Below, one piece after another: positions 1 to 8,531 of a stretch of 28,294 nucleotides of DNA. The stretch is from a bacterium UBP15_UBA6099. GTDB lineage: Bacteria; UBP15; UBA6099. The stretch spans positions 33,188 through 61,481 of the forward strand of contig DIWT01000018.1 in the NCBI GenBank assembly GCA_002435745.1. The letters are read 5' to 3'. Numbering within the stretch: the stretch's first letter is position 1; each line of letters starts with the position of its first letter. Under the pieces are notes generated by a model. It was not told where the DNA came from. It did no database searches and was given only the letters and a program-made list of their open reading frames with translations. The translations under genes were made by a program, and so were the position numbers.

Positions 1-14
1 TTTTTGGAAGGGGC

Positions 15-54
15 GCGGGGAAACCAATTTTTTTCAAAAAAATGGTTTCCCCGC
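15..54. repeat. long near-perfect inverted repeat (hairpin)
   Basis: The left arm at 15-34 and right arm at 36-54 are reverse complements around a single C at 35, with one extra A in the left arm. The outer stem is GCGGGGAAACCA and the inner part is T7 against A7. No clean U-tract follows on either strand, so it is not a textbook intrinsic terminator. It could still end transcription of a gene left of the window or be a dispersed palindrome. The rest of 1-170 holds no convincing gene. Confidence 0.7.
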
Positions 55-170
55 ACAAATATTTAAAAAATCTTTAAGCTCCCGCATCAACAATAATGAC
101 CGGGCGATTGATTTTTTCCTTCCATGACTTCAAAATGAGACTGCCATAAAGAATCGGAGCGGGCGGCCCT

Positions 171-1838
171 ATGTCAAATTTCCACGGCAGTTTCATCCTC
201 GTGCTGCACACCCACCTTCCGTGGGTCATGTACCATGAAGATTTGCAGGAAGGATGGCTCATGGAAGCCGTCGCCGAAACGTACATCCCGCAGTTGCTAT
301 CGTTGCGGCGGCTGGTGGCCGAAGGCATTTCACCCAAGATAACCTACACGATGTCGCCTGTTCTCGTGGAGCAGTTGAAACTCGACCATTTCAAAGAGAG
401 GTTCAAAACATACTGCCAATCCAAGATAGATGCCGCCAGAAACGACCGCGAGAACTTCAAGTCGAATTCCGAGCCTCATCTGGCGTATCTGGCCTCGCGA
501 TGGGAAGACTACTACGCCGCGACGCTTGAGACGTTCACGAAGGAGTTTGCCGAAGACATCCCCGGAGCGTTCAAAGCGCTGAAGGACGCCGGGCACATCG
601 AGTTGATGACGTGCGGAGCGACGCACATGTATTTTCCAGCCGCCGCCGAGGACACCTCCATTCAGGCGCAGGTGCGCACTGCGGTAGAGTCTCACGTGGT
701 GAGCTTCGGCTCGCAGCCGAAAGGCATGTGGCTGCCGGAATGCGGCTACAGGCCCGCCTGCAAGTGGGGGCCGCCCGTCGGCTCCAGATTCGGCGAGATT
801 CCTTACGCCCGCAAAGGCGTTGAGGAGTTTCTAAGCGAGGCCGACCTTAACTACTTCATCATAGACAACCACCAGTTGATGAAGGCGCATCCGCCCGATT
901 TCGTCAAAGACCCGTTCTTCGCGTACAGGGCGGCGGGAGCGCAGACGCCCAAGCGCCCCGTCTCAGTCTTCGCGAGAGACATCCAGCTTTCCCTTCAGGT
1001 TTGGAGGCACGAAGTCGGATACCCCGGCGACGGCTCATACCTCGATTTCCACAAGAAACACTCCGACGGCCGCCTTCGCTACTGGAAGATCACCCACACC
1101 AAAGCGGACATGGCGTACAAAGACTACTATTACCCCGACGACGCGCTCGACCAGAAAGTAATCGAACACGCCGGACACTACAAAAAACTCATCGCCGACA
1201 GCCTCAAGACTCATTACGACCACACCGGAACCGCCTCTATGGTTCTCACCGCTTTCGACACCGAACTGTTCGGCCACTGGTGGTTTGAGGGGCCTCAGTT
1301 CCTCTACAACGTCATTAAGTGGATTAACAGCGACCCCGAAATCCGGACGGAAACCTGCTCTGAATACCTCGCCAGAATGGAATCGAAGGCGGACGTCTAT
1401 CTGCCCGAATCCTCTTGGGGAGCCGGATACGACTCGTCAACTTGGATAAACGAAAAAATCGCTTGGATTATAGACCGCGAGTACGACGCCGAGCGGGATA
1501 TGCAGAATCTGGCCCGCGAGTTTTTCCACACGACCGACGAGGAACTTATCAAAATCCTCAAACAGTGCGCGCGCGAGATGATGCTGCTGTCGTCGTCAGA
1601 CTGGAAGTTCATGATAACCAACAGCAGCGCCGCAGACCACGCCGAACGGCGCGTCGGCCAACACCATGCTGACTTCAAACGCCTTGCCGCTATGGCGCGC
1701 GGCTACGGACACGGCCTCGCTCTCTCTCAGGAAGACTGGTATTTCCTCGGAGACTGCATGGCGCGCAACCGGCTGTTCCCCGGCGTGGATTTCAAATGGT
1801 TCGCAAACCCGGCGTTTCCGGCGGTCGACTGCGGTTGA
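171..1838 (+). CDS. GH57 1,4-alpha-glucan branching enzyme (DUF1957 type)
   Basis: This 555-residue cytoplasmic enzyme probably makes alpha-1,6 branches in glycogen-like alpha-glucan. The N-terminal HTHLPWV (H13, H15) is the first GH57 signature. WLPECGY carries the expected nucleophile, E190. AFDTELFGHWWFEGP carries the expected acid/base, D363. The C-terminal third, with SSDWKFMITN and a helical HHADFKRL stretch, matches the DUF1957 helical domain of branching enzymes rather than amylopullulanases. Length fits the family's usual 520-560. An in-frame stop at 147 lies just upstream, so ATG 171 is the first possible start; the ribosome binding site is weak (GGAGC at 156-160). No other glycogen gene is adjacent, and it appears monocistronic. 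Family assignment is firm; the exact activity (branching versus another transglycosylation) is inferred from family. Confidence 0.93.
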   Translation: MSNFHGSFILVLHTHLPWVMYHEDLQEGWLMEAVAETYIPQLLSLRRLVAEGISPKITYTMSPVLVEQLKLDHFKERFKTYCQSKIDAARNDRENFKSNSEPHLAYLASRWEDYYAATLETFTKEFAEDIPGAFKALKDAGHIELMTCGATHMYFPAAAEDTSIQAQVRTAVESHVVSFGSQPKGMWLPECGYRPACKWGPPVGSRFGEIPYARKGVEEFLSEADLNYFIIDNHQLMKAHPPDFVKDPFFAYRAAGAQTPKRPVSVFARDIQLSLQVWRHEVGYPGDGSYLDFHKKHSDGRLRYWKITHTKADMAYKDYYYPDDALDQKVIEHAGHYKKLIADSLKTHYDHTGTASMVLTAFDTELFGHWWFEGPQFLYNVIKWINSDPEIRTETCSEYLARMESKADVYLPESSWGAGYDSSTWINEKIAWIIDREYDAERDMQNLAREFFHTTDEELIKILKQCAREMMLLSSSDWKFMITNSSAADHAERRVGQHHADFKRLAAMARGYGHGLALSQEDWYFLGDCMARNRLFPGVDFKWFANPAFPAVDCG

Positions 1839-1941
1839 CTCCGACATCGCGCCCGCAGAAAAACTTTCGGCCGTGTCAAATCAAAAAACAGGCTTGTCCA
1901 GTGGTTTTTCAGCCCGAAATGGCGTTTTTTTATGTTTTAGG

Positions 1942-1972
1942 TTATATTCATCCGATGAAAAAAGGATATTAT
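1942..1972 (+). promoter_or_regulatory. possible promoter for the SbcCD-like operon
   Basis: The 158-bp gap 1839-1996 turns sharply AT-rich before the operon. TATTAT at 1967-1972 is a 5/6 match to a -10 box, but the matching -35 (around 1942-1949) is poor. No other signal is seen in this gap. Confidence 0.3.
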
Positions 1973-1996
1973 ATATAAAATATTGAATGGACGGTT

Positions 1997-3175
1997 ATGC
2001 CTGTAAGAGTCATTCACACTGCTGATATACATTTGGGACGCCGGTTCCCCAGCCTCGACAGCGAGGCGGAAAAACTCCGCGCGGCGGACGTTGTTAATGT
2101 TTTCAACGAACTGGCCGACTACGTAATCAAGAACAAAATCAACATCCTCATGATAGCCGGAAGCCTGTTCGACAAGATGCATCCCAACCGGGAGACGGTT
2201 TCGACCGCTCTTTCGGCGTTCGGGCGCATCCACGAGGCCATGCCTTCCACCCGCATCGTGCTCACCCCCGGACAGGAGGAACTGGTGGCGGAGAAAGACG
2301 GCAGTTCGGACTGCGCCCTGTCGATATTCGACCACCTTTCTTATGTGAAAGTGATGGGAACGACCGAAGACCCGGAAAAAGTGGTGTTCGAGTTCGACGG
2401 CCAGAAAGTGATGATAGCGTCCAGCCAAGCGGCGTTCTTCTTCAGCGAGGCGTTCAGCCGCAGGCGCATACCTCTTCCGAGGGACGCGGCGGGGATATTC
2501 CTGATGTGCGCCTACTCCCGCAGACAGGGCCTTATAAACATCGAAGACGACCTGCTCAGGGAACGGGTTCTAGACCCTCTGCGCGACCGCGGCTATCAAT
2601 ACGCCGCTCTCGGCCATAAACAGAAATTTCAGATAATGACCGCCGGAGACTTCACAGCCATTTACCCCGGCAGCCTCGAACGGTTTAACTACGAGCTTGA
2701 CCGCGAGCGGAAGTTCTTCGTGCAGTTCGAGATATCCGGCGGAAAGATTCAACCGCCGACGCCCGTGCGGTCGTCCGCGCGCCCGCTCGAATATGTAAGC
2801 CTCACTTTCAGCGCGGGAGACGCCGACATCGGCAAATCTCTCGAAGACACGCTGCGCCGCGCCAAAAAAGAGAAGGCTCTGCACATTATCCTCAACGGAC
2901 AGATAAGCCTTAATGAATTCAACTCCTTCATGAAAGGCGAAACGATAAAGAAACTGCGGGAACAGTTCGCGTTCGCGCACGTGGAAAACCGGCTGGCGCT
3001 GGTGGACGCGGGAGAGGAATACCGGTTCGACGCTCTCCGCGTGAACTCTCCGGCGCAGGAATTTGAAAGATACGTCGAACGGGAAATCGCCGCGGCGCAG
3101 GACAGAGGCGACGAGGTCAGACTGCTTAAAGAACTGCTCGAAATGGGAGTCAAGGAGATCGAGGAAGGCCTGTGA
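1997..3175 (+). CDS. SbcD/Mre11/YhaO-like metallophosphoesterase, active site degraded
   Basis: This 392-residue protein has the calcineurin-like phosphoesterase start HTADIHLG, with D10 and H12 of motif I intact, and the overall order and length of bacterial SbcD/YhaO. The other metal motifs are altered. The GD of motif II is G55-S56 (AGSLFDK). The GNHD/E of motif III is G92-Q-E-E95. The motif IV histidine position reads C171-A172. The final GHxH is GHKQ (206-209), keeping only the first His. Residues 226-229 (PGSLER) are typical of SbcD. The stop overlaps the next gene's GTG by 4 bp, so the two are translationally coupled, as sbcD-sbcC usually are. Family knowledge says the lost residues bind the two Mn ions, so I infer a structural partner or DNA-binding subunit rather than an active nuclease. 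No strong ribosome binding site precedes ATG 1997. Confidence 0.85.
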   Translation: MPVRVIHTADIHLGRRFPSLDSEAEKLRAADVVNVFNELADYVIKNKINILMIAGSLFDKMHPNRETVSTALSAFGRIHEAMPSTRIVLTPGQEELVAEKDGSSDCALSIFDHLSYVKVMGTTEDPEKVVFEFDGQKVMIASSQAAFFFSEAFSRRRIPLPRDAAGIFLMCAYSRRQGLINIEDDLLRERVLDPLRDRGYQYAALGHKQKFQIMTAGDFTAIYPGSLERFNYELDRERKFFVQFEISGGKIQPPTPVRSSARPLEYVSLTFSAGDADIGKSLEDTLRRAKKEKALHIILNGQISLNEFNSFMKGETIKKLREQFAFAHVENRLALVDAGEEYRFDALRVNSPAQEFERYVEREIAAAQDRGDEVRLLKELLEMGVKEIEEGL

Positions 3176-6111
3176 TCTTAAGAGAAATCAAAGCTTCGAA
3201 TTTCATGAGGTTCGAGAACTTCGCTCTCGGAGGGATGCCGGACACCGGAGTGGTGGGAATATTCGGCGACAACGAGTGCGGCAAGTCATCTATCGGCGAG
3301 CTGATATGCTTCTGCCTGTTCGGACGCACCCCCAAGGCCCCGGAGGGCGACCCTAAAAAAATCATCAGATGGGGACAGGACACCTGCTCGACCGAAATCA
3401 CAGTGACCATCAACGGAACCACCGTCAAGGCGTCCCGACGGCTCTCCGCAGACGGCTCCACCGACGGACGCATGATCGACACCTCGGACAACTCCCCTAT
3501 CGCCACTTCCTTCGACGAGATCGAGCCGAAAGTCAACGAACTGCTCGGTTTCACTTTCCGCGAATTCAGATACTCGATGTTCATCGCGCAGAAAGAACTG
3601 GACATCATGCTCCACAGCGCGGACGACAGGCGGTTGGTGCTAAACAACATGCTCGGCGTCGGTTTCATGGAGAAAATGGCTAAGAAGGTGGCCGCGAAAC
3701 GCTCCGACAGAGAGCTTGAAATCAAATACATACGCGAACGATTTGAAGAGAAGAACGAAGTGCTTGAGGTGTACCGGGCGAGAGAGATGGACATGGAAAG
3801 GCTGACTCAGAAAAGAGACGCCGCCGCCGCCGCCCTGACCGACATCCTCAAGGAGAGAGACCGGGCGGTCTCCACTCTGTCCATGCTGGAAGACATCCGC
3901 AGGAAGGCTGAGCAGACGGAAGTGCTCGACATGCGAATAAAGAGCCGGCGCGAACAACTCAAAAGCATCGAGCTTGATTGCGCCGCCCTCATGCGCGAAG
4001 CCGACCGCGTCCCCGCTTTGCAAAAAGAAACAAGAGAAAAGGAAGCTCTCATTTCCGAGCTTAAAGAAGTCCGGCTGGTCGAAATAGAAGAGCTTTTCAA
4101 AAAGATAGACGATTGGCGCGATATGGCCGCCAAACGCGATCAGGCAAGCTCCCAACTCGAACTTAAAGAAGCCGCGCTAGGTGACATATCCCGCAAGCTG
4201 ACTGAAATCAAGGCCGCTGAACAGGAAGGCCGCGAGTCCGAGGCCGAGCTTCTGGGCGTCGAGAATTTCCTTCGCGCCTACTCAGACCCGGACAGCCTCA
4301 GCCTGATGCGCTCTCAGCTTATGAAAGACATCGAGTTCCTCGAAAACGAGTTGGAACGAGTCAAGAGCGCGTCCGCCCACGACTCGGATAAATCCGCTCA
4401 GTTGATAGACACGCTCGAAAAACAGCGCGACAGAATGAACAGGCAAATGACCGCCACCAGCGTCGAGGAGATCGACCCGCTGAGCGTGGACAGGATGCGC
4501 AACGCCGAACTGAAACAGACTAGGTCGAGAGACATTTCCCTCGGAGCCGCGGGGGCGTCTCTAGCCGCCGGAGTGGCTTTGACTATTGCGATGTCCAACA
4601 CAACGATGCTTATCGTCATGCTTGGAATGATTCCGGCGGCGGCGGCCGCCGCTTCATTCCAGTCCAAACTTGCCCTGACCCGCCAGACTCTTCAGGACTT
4701 GCAGAGAAAGACCTACGCGTACGAAATAACCCGGCGCGGCGTCGCTGAGATGAGCGAAACGCTCGACGACATCGAAGCGCGTTTGTCGAAGATGAAAACG
4801 GACAGCGCTTCGGCGGAAAAGATATCGAATGTGTTCTCTCTACTGCGGACGGACAGCTTCGAGTCTTTGAAAAAATCCATCGAAGTTCTGGACGAACACG
4901 GGCTGCGGGAATTCGAGCGCGCGCGCGGGCTTATGAAAGACATCATCGAGAAGTTCTCTCCTCTCCGCGCAATGGCGGGAGAAGGAAAGACATTCGTTCA
5001 AATAGCCAATATCGAGTCTTCTGAGTTGCTCGGCGACAAGAGGCGCAGAGAATCCGATCTTAAAGCTAGACTCGCCGAGTTGAAAGAAATAGTCGAGCCG
5101 AAGATGCGCTTTATCGAACAATCCGAAGGGCTGCTCAACACCATAGGCGACATTCGCGCGCAGATAGCCAGAATCGAATCGGGCATGATCGGCCTCGGAG
5201 TCACAGCCGACGACGAGCCGGAAGCGCGCCGCAGGAAACGCGAAACCGAGATTCAACTCGAGCAGCTAGCCCGCGAAATCGAAAACAACAATGTCGAAAT
5301 TCAGCGCATAGAGGCTCAGAAATTTGAGTCCGTCAGGTTGGATAAAAAACGCCGCGAGATAATCGATCATATAGACGAAGATCTGATAAAGTTCTACGAA
5401 CTGCGCGAGAACACGCACAAGATAGACTGCTCTGACCGGCGTTTCGCCGAACTGACCACTGAGCGAGAGGAAGCTGAAAGCCAGTCGCTGGAGGCGCGCG
5501 CGCAGATAAAGGAAATCGAGGCCGAAATGGGCGTCGTGAAAACCGACCTCGACCGCGTCTCTCCGCTCGTAGACGAGATCAACGCCATTGCCGCCGAGTT
5601 GAACTCGAAGGAAACCGTCATCCTGAAACTGAGGGAGCTTGAGAGTCTTTTCATCCAGACCGGACTCGACATCAGAAAGAGGATGATACCCCAGATTGAA
5701 TCATATTTCGGGTGGGCATTGCCCAAAATGACGCGGGGAAGATACTGCAAAGTCCGCATCGCCGAAGACTTCAACATCAGCGTGTTCTCGGACGAAAGCG
5801 GCGGCTACGTGGAACTGGACTCGCTGAGCGGCGGAACAGTCGACCAGTTGCTTATCTCGCTGAGGCTGGCGTTCGCCCGCGCCGCCATCGCTCATTCGGG
5901 AGACTCCAGCCAGTTCCTTTTCTTGGACGAGCCGTTCAGCTCTTTCGACGAACCCCGCCGCGAGTTGTTCCTCAAACTTCTGGAAACGCTCAAAGGAACT
6001 TTTCAGCAGATATTCCTTATATCGCACCTGCCGGATTTAGAAGATTTCGTCGACCACTATGTCCGGGTGGATCTCTCGTCCGCTCAGCCGGTCATAGTAA
6101 GCTGGGCCTGA
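3172..6111 (+). CDS. SbcC/Rad50/YhaN-like ATPase with central hydrophobic hairpin
   Basis: This 979-residue SMC-like ATPase has Walker A GDNECGKSS (32-40), Q-loop FIAQKELD (about 142-149), two long heptad-rich coiled-coil arms (about 175-450 and 500-840), signature LSGGTVDQ (885-892) and Walker B FLFLDEPFSSFD (915-926). Rad50/SbcC have a CxxC zinc hook at the coil apex. Here, residues about 456-495 instead hold a hydrophobic Ala/Gly/Leu/Met-rich stretch long enough for two closely spaced membrane helices, with no cysteine near it. Bacillus YhaN-type proteins are known for such a central segment. The start is GTG 3172, inside the upstream stop (GTGA overlap), fixing expression to the nuclease-like partner. 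I infer a heterotetrameric complex whose coil tips insert in the inner membrane while the ATPase heads act on DNA. Function in repair or envelope-linked DNA handling is unproven. Confidence 0.9.
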   Translation: MILREIKASNFMRFENFALGGMPDTGVVGIFGDNECGKSSIGELICFCLFGRTPKAPEGDPKKIIRWGQDTCSTEITVTINGTTVKASRRLSADGSTDGRMIDTSDNSPIATSFDEIEPKVNELLGFTFREFRYSMFIAQKELDIMLHSADDRRLVLNNMLGVGFMEKMAKKVAAKRSDRELEIKYIRERFEEKNEVLEVYRAREMDMERLTQKRDAAAAALTDILKERDRAVSTLSMLEDIRRKAEQTEVLDMRIKSRREQLKSIELDCAALMREADRVPALQKETREKEALISELKEVRLVEIEELFKKIDDWRDMAAKRDQASSQLELKEAALGDISRKLTEIKAAEQEGRESEAELLGVENFLRAYSDPDSLSLMRSQLMKDIEFLENELERVKSASAHDSDKSAQLIDTLEKQRDRMNRQMTATSVEEIDPLSVDRMRNAELKQTRSRDISLGAAGASLAAGVALTIAMSNTTMLIVMLGMIPAAAAAASFQSKLALTRQTLQDLQRKTYAYEITRRGVAEMSETLDDIEARLSKMKTDSASAEKISNVFSLLRTDSFESLKKSIEVLDEHGLREFERARGLMKDIIEKFSPLRAMAGEGKTFVQIANIESSELLGDKRRRESDLKARLAELKEIVEPKMRFIEQSEGLLNTIGDIRAQIARIESGMIGLGVTADDEPEARRRKRETEIQLEQLAREIENNNVEIQRIEAQKFESVRLDKKRREIIDHIDEDLIKFYELRENTHKIDCSDRRFAELTTEREEAESQSLEARAQIKEIEAEMGVVKTDLDRVSPLVDEINAIAAELNSKETVILKLRELESLFIQTGLDIRKRMIPQIESYFGWALPKMTRGRYCKVRIAEDFNISVFSDESGGYVELDSLSGGTVDQLLISLRLAFARAAIAHSGDSSQFLFLDEPFSSFDEPRRELFLKLLETLKGTFQQIFLISHLPDLEDFVDHYVRVDLSSAQPVIVSWA

Positions 6112-6184
6112 AGCTCCCGCTTCGGCGACGAATCTAAGGAATATCCGTTGCGCGCCATATGATTACTGAAAGCGTTTCACGGAC

Positions 6185-7657
6185 ATGGGCGATTTCAAAG
6201 CGGAAAAGTTAATAAAAGCGTCATCGGTCATGCTTGCGGCGCTTTTAGTCGCCGGAGCCGCTCTTTACCTGTTAGTATTCGTTAACTTTTTCAAAAACGA
6301 AGCGGTCCATAGCGGCGGCGAGGACATCGTTCTTTACTGTTCACGCCTTCTTTCCGACGGCTATCAGATATATCGCCAGCATCCTTCAGCGGACGCGCCT
6401 TTTTGTTACCCGATGTATCCTCCGGTTCATTATTACATTCTTGTGTTCGCGCACAAATTATTCGGCGATTCGCTTATAGCGGGGCGTCTGGTTTGTTTAG
6501 CGTTTGTGTTCGTCACCGCCGCTATGATAGGGATGATAGCAAATATCAGAAGCGGCAACAGACTCGCCGGGCCTGCGGCTGCAGGCATTTTTCTTTTTTT
6601 TCACCCGATACTGGTGTGGTCTGGACAGAACCGGGTGGATATCACCGCTCTAATGTTCGCTGTCGCGGGCGCGCTCTGGTATTTTAAATTTGAAAAATCA
6701 AGATTTGCCTATCTGTTCAGCGTCGTGTTCTTCACGCTGGCTGTTTACACGAAACAGACAATGCTCGCGTGTTTCGCGGCGCTTGTTCTTTCCCTGTTGT
6801 TCTCAAACGCGAAAAGAGCCGTCGCGCTCGCCGCGTTGTGGTCTGCCCTCTCCCTCGCCGTCTTCGTCTGGCTTAACTCTATTACGGATGGCGGATTCTA
6901 TTTTCAGATGTTCGGCATGCATCAGGCGCCAATGTTGCTTGACCGCGCCTATGCGTTGCTCAAAATGATATTGTCAGACGGCATGTTTCCGGTTTTCACC
7001 GCGATAGCCCTGCTGCCGTCAGCCTCGCGCAGGCGTTTCGGCTTTGAACAGTCGTTTGTGTTGGCGTCGTGGATATCAGCCTCGGCGGCTCTCTCATACT
7101 ATGGGTCTTCCGTGAACTATATGTTTGAAACGTGCGCGGCAATATCAATAGGCGCGGGATGCGCCGTTGCTGGCTTCCGAGAGAACAAGGAAGCAAAAGC
7201 TGTCATTCTCGTCATCGCGCTTGCGGCTCTGTCCCAAAGCGTTTTTGTCAACTTGAGGGAAATAACAAACATCGCGTTTATTGACGCAAAACGCATTGAG
7301 CATGTCCGCGCCGTGAAAACGGCGGCAGAAGAGTTAGAATCGAGATATTCCTCAGAAAGCATGCTTCTGTATGACACGATGGAATTGGCTCTCGATCTGA
7401 ATTGGGATGTGAGGATGAATTACGTTAAATATTCCGAGGTCGGCGGAGTTGATGACAACGTTTTAATGAAAATGATCGCCGAGAAAAAATGGGACGCGGT
7501 CGTAATGTCATACGATCTCGAAAAAGCGGTTGACACTTTTCCGGTGACTTTTCCGAAGTTTACTAGAGAACAGTTGGAAGCCATCGATGACAACTACGTC
7601 GTCGATCGGGATTTTAAAAGAAAACAGAAGTCTTTCACGTTGTTTGTCCCTAGATGA
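6185..7657 (+). CDS. polytopic GT-C-type glycosyltransferase (PMT/ArnT-like)
   Basis: This 490-residue membrane protein has about ten or eleven predicted helices; the first is residues 15-36. The loop after helix 1 carries E46-D47 followed by a YCSRLLSDGYQIY segment, then CYPMYPP at 74-80. Acidic residues in the first periplasmic loop and a YPP motif before helix 2 are characteristic of GT39/PMT and ArnT-like lipid-linked sugar transferases. QNRVD and YTKQT further on fit that fold. The soluble C-terminal part (about 375-490) is periplasmic or cytoplasmic; I cannot tell which. Donor would be a polyprenyl-phosphate sugar, but acceptor is unknown. No good ribosome binding site is seen before ATG 6185, and M16 is an alternative start. 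Third codon positions look richer in A/T than in neighbouring genes, which may indicate different origin or expression. No co-operonic partner is evident. Confidence 0.7.
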   Translation: MGDFKAEKLIKASSVMLAALLVAGAALYLLVFVNFFKNEAVHSGGEDIVLYCSRLLSDGYQIYRQHPSADAPFCYPMYPPVHYYILVFAHKLFGDSLIAGRLVCLAFVFVTAAMIGMIANIRSGNRLAGPAAAGIFLFFHPILVWSGQNRVDITALMFAVAGALWYFKFEKSRFAYLFSVVFFTLAVYTKQTMLACFAALVLSLLFSNAKRAVALAALWSALSLAVFVWLNSITDGGFYFQMFGMHQAPMLLDRAYALLKMILSDGMFPVFTAIALLPSASRRRFGFEQSFVLASWISASAALSYYGSSVNYMFETCAAISIGAGCAVAGFRENKEAKAVILVIALAALSQSVFVNLREITNIAFIDAKRIEHVRAVKTAAEELESRYSSESMLLYDTMELALDLNWDVRMNYVKYSEVGGVDDNVLMKMIAEKKWDAVVMSYDLEKAVDTFPVTFPKFTREQLEAIDDNYVVDRDFKRKQKSFTLFVPR

Positions 7658-7682
7658 CGATACGCCGAAAAGACAATGCTTG

Positions 7683-7712
7683 TTTACGCGAGAAAAGGAT
7701 AATAGGTATAAT
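7683..7712 (+). promoter_or_regulatory. probable promoter for the Fe-S/DUF169 pair
   Basis: A perfect -10 TATAAT sits at 7707-7712. TTTACG at 7683-7688 gives an 18-bp spacer but a poor -35. It lies 36 bp before the start of the Fe-S gene, in the only gap of the local cluster. Confidence 0.45.
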
Positions 7713-7748
7713 TGCGCGCAGGCGGCGATTTGACGGAGACTTGCCGAT

Positions 7749-8531
7749 ATGACAATGCTTCACGACATAACGACGGAGGGAACGTCTTTTCAGAGGCGGG
7801 CTCTTTTCGTCTTCGCAAAATTCGTCGAGCTGCCTCTGCTGAGATTGTCGTATCAGCTTCTGCGAGGCAGATGGAAATGGCTCGGTTCAAAACCGCTGTT
7901 CAAGAGAATCATGGGAGTCGTCTTGGCGAGGCCGCTGGCGCTCTACGGAGATTCGGCCAGACCTGTTCCTTATAAGGAAATCGTCGAGCATATAAACAAG
8001 CTCGAAGGAGAAATCGCGGTCGGAGCATGCCGGTGCAGAATCTCTCACCACTCATGCCCCCACCCCTTAGACACGGATATCGTGATACGGACCGGGACGG
8101 AAGCGTGGCTGAAGGCGTTTCCACGCGAATACAGAGTGATTAAAAAACAGGAAGCGTTGAACATCGTGGCCAGATGTCACGAACTCGGAATGTTCCACAT
8201 GCTGTTTTACCATTTCCCATCCCATGGCAAGGCCGAATATGTCATCTGCAACTGTTGCGAATGCGGGTGCGTGCCGTACATAATCAACCGCGAGTTGGGA
8301 CAACGTTATTTCCCCTTGCTGCGCGGCCATAGCGTTGCGGTCACCATAGAGGAGAAATGCGACGGGAGCGGAGAATGCGTGGCCGCCTGCCCTTTCGGTC
8401 AGAGAGAGATAATCAACGGCAAAGGCGCGACGCTGGACTGTTTCGGCTGCGGGCTATGCGCGGCGGCATGTCCAGCAAACGCCATCCGAATGAACCATAC
8501 GGAGCATGACTGCGATGAACATTCTCATTAA
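7749..8531 (+). CDS. cysteine-rich 4Fe-4S ferredoxin-domain protein
   Basis: This 260-residue redox protein has 17 cysteines. The N-terminal 90 residues are basic and partly hydrophobic, with no clear signal peptide. A middle domain has CRCRISHHSC (94-103), C143 and the dense CNCCECGC (167-174), an arrangement I associate with uncharacterised Fe-S proteins of anaerobes that read CRCR...CNCC. The C-terminal domain (200-245) is a bacterial 2[4Fe-4S] ferredoxin. Its second motif, C231-x2-C234-x2-C237-x3-C241-P, is complete. The first reads C204-x2-S207-x2-C210-x3-C214-P, with serine at the usual second cysteine. It probably carries electrons in the cytoplasm; partner and donor are unknown. The gene overlaps the following DUF169 gene, so the two are coupled. 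ATG 7749 lies in a GCCGAT context without a strong ribosome binding site. Confidence 0.85.
   Translation: MTMLHDITTEGTSFQRRALFVFAKFVELPLLRLSYQLLRGRWKWLGSKPLFKRIMGVVLARPLALYGDSARPVPYKEIVEHINKLEGEIAVGACRCRISHHSCPHPLDTDIVIRTGTEAWLKAFPREYRVIKKQEALNIVARCHELGMFHMLFYHFPSHGKAEYVICNCCECGCVPYIINRELGQRYFPLLRGHSVAVTIEEKCDGSGECVAACPFGQREIINGKGATLDCFGCGLCAAACPANAIRMNHTEHDCDEHSH

Noticed and set aside
4528..4660. Frame error in the Rad50-like gene at the hydrophobic segment
   Set aside because: The frame is continuous, coiled coil resumes immediately after, and YhaN-type proteins are known to carry such a segment.
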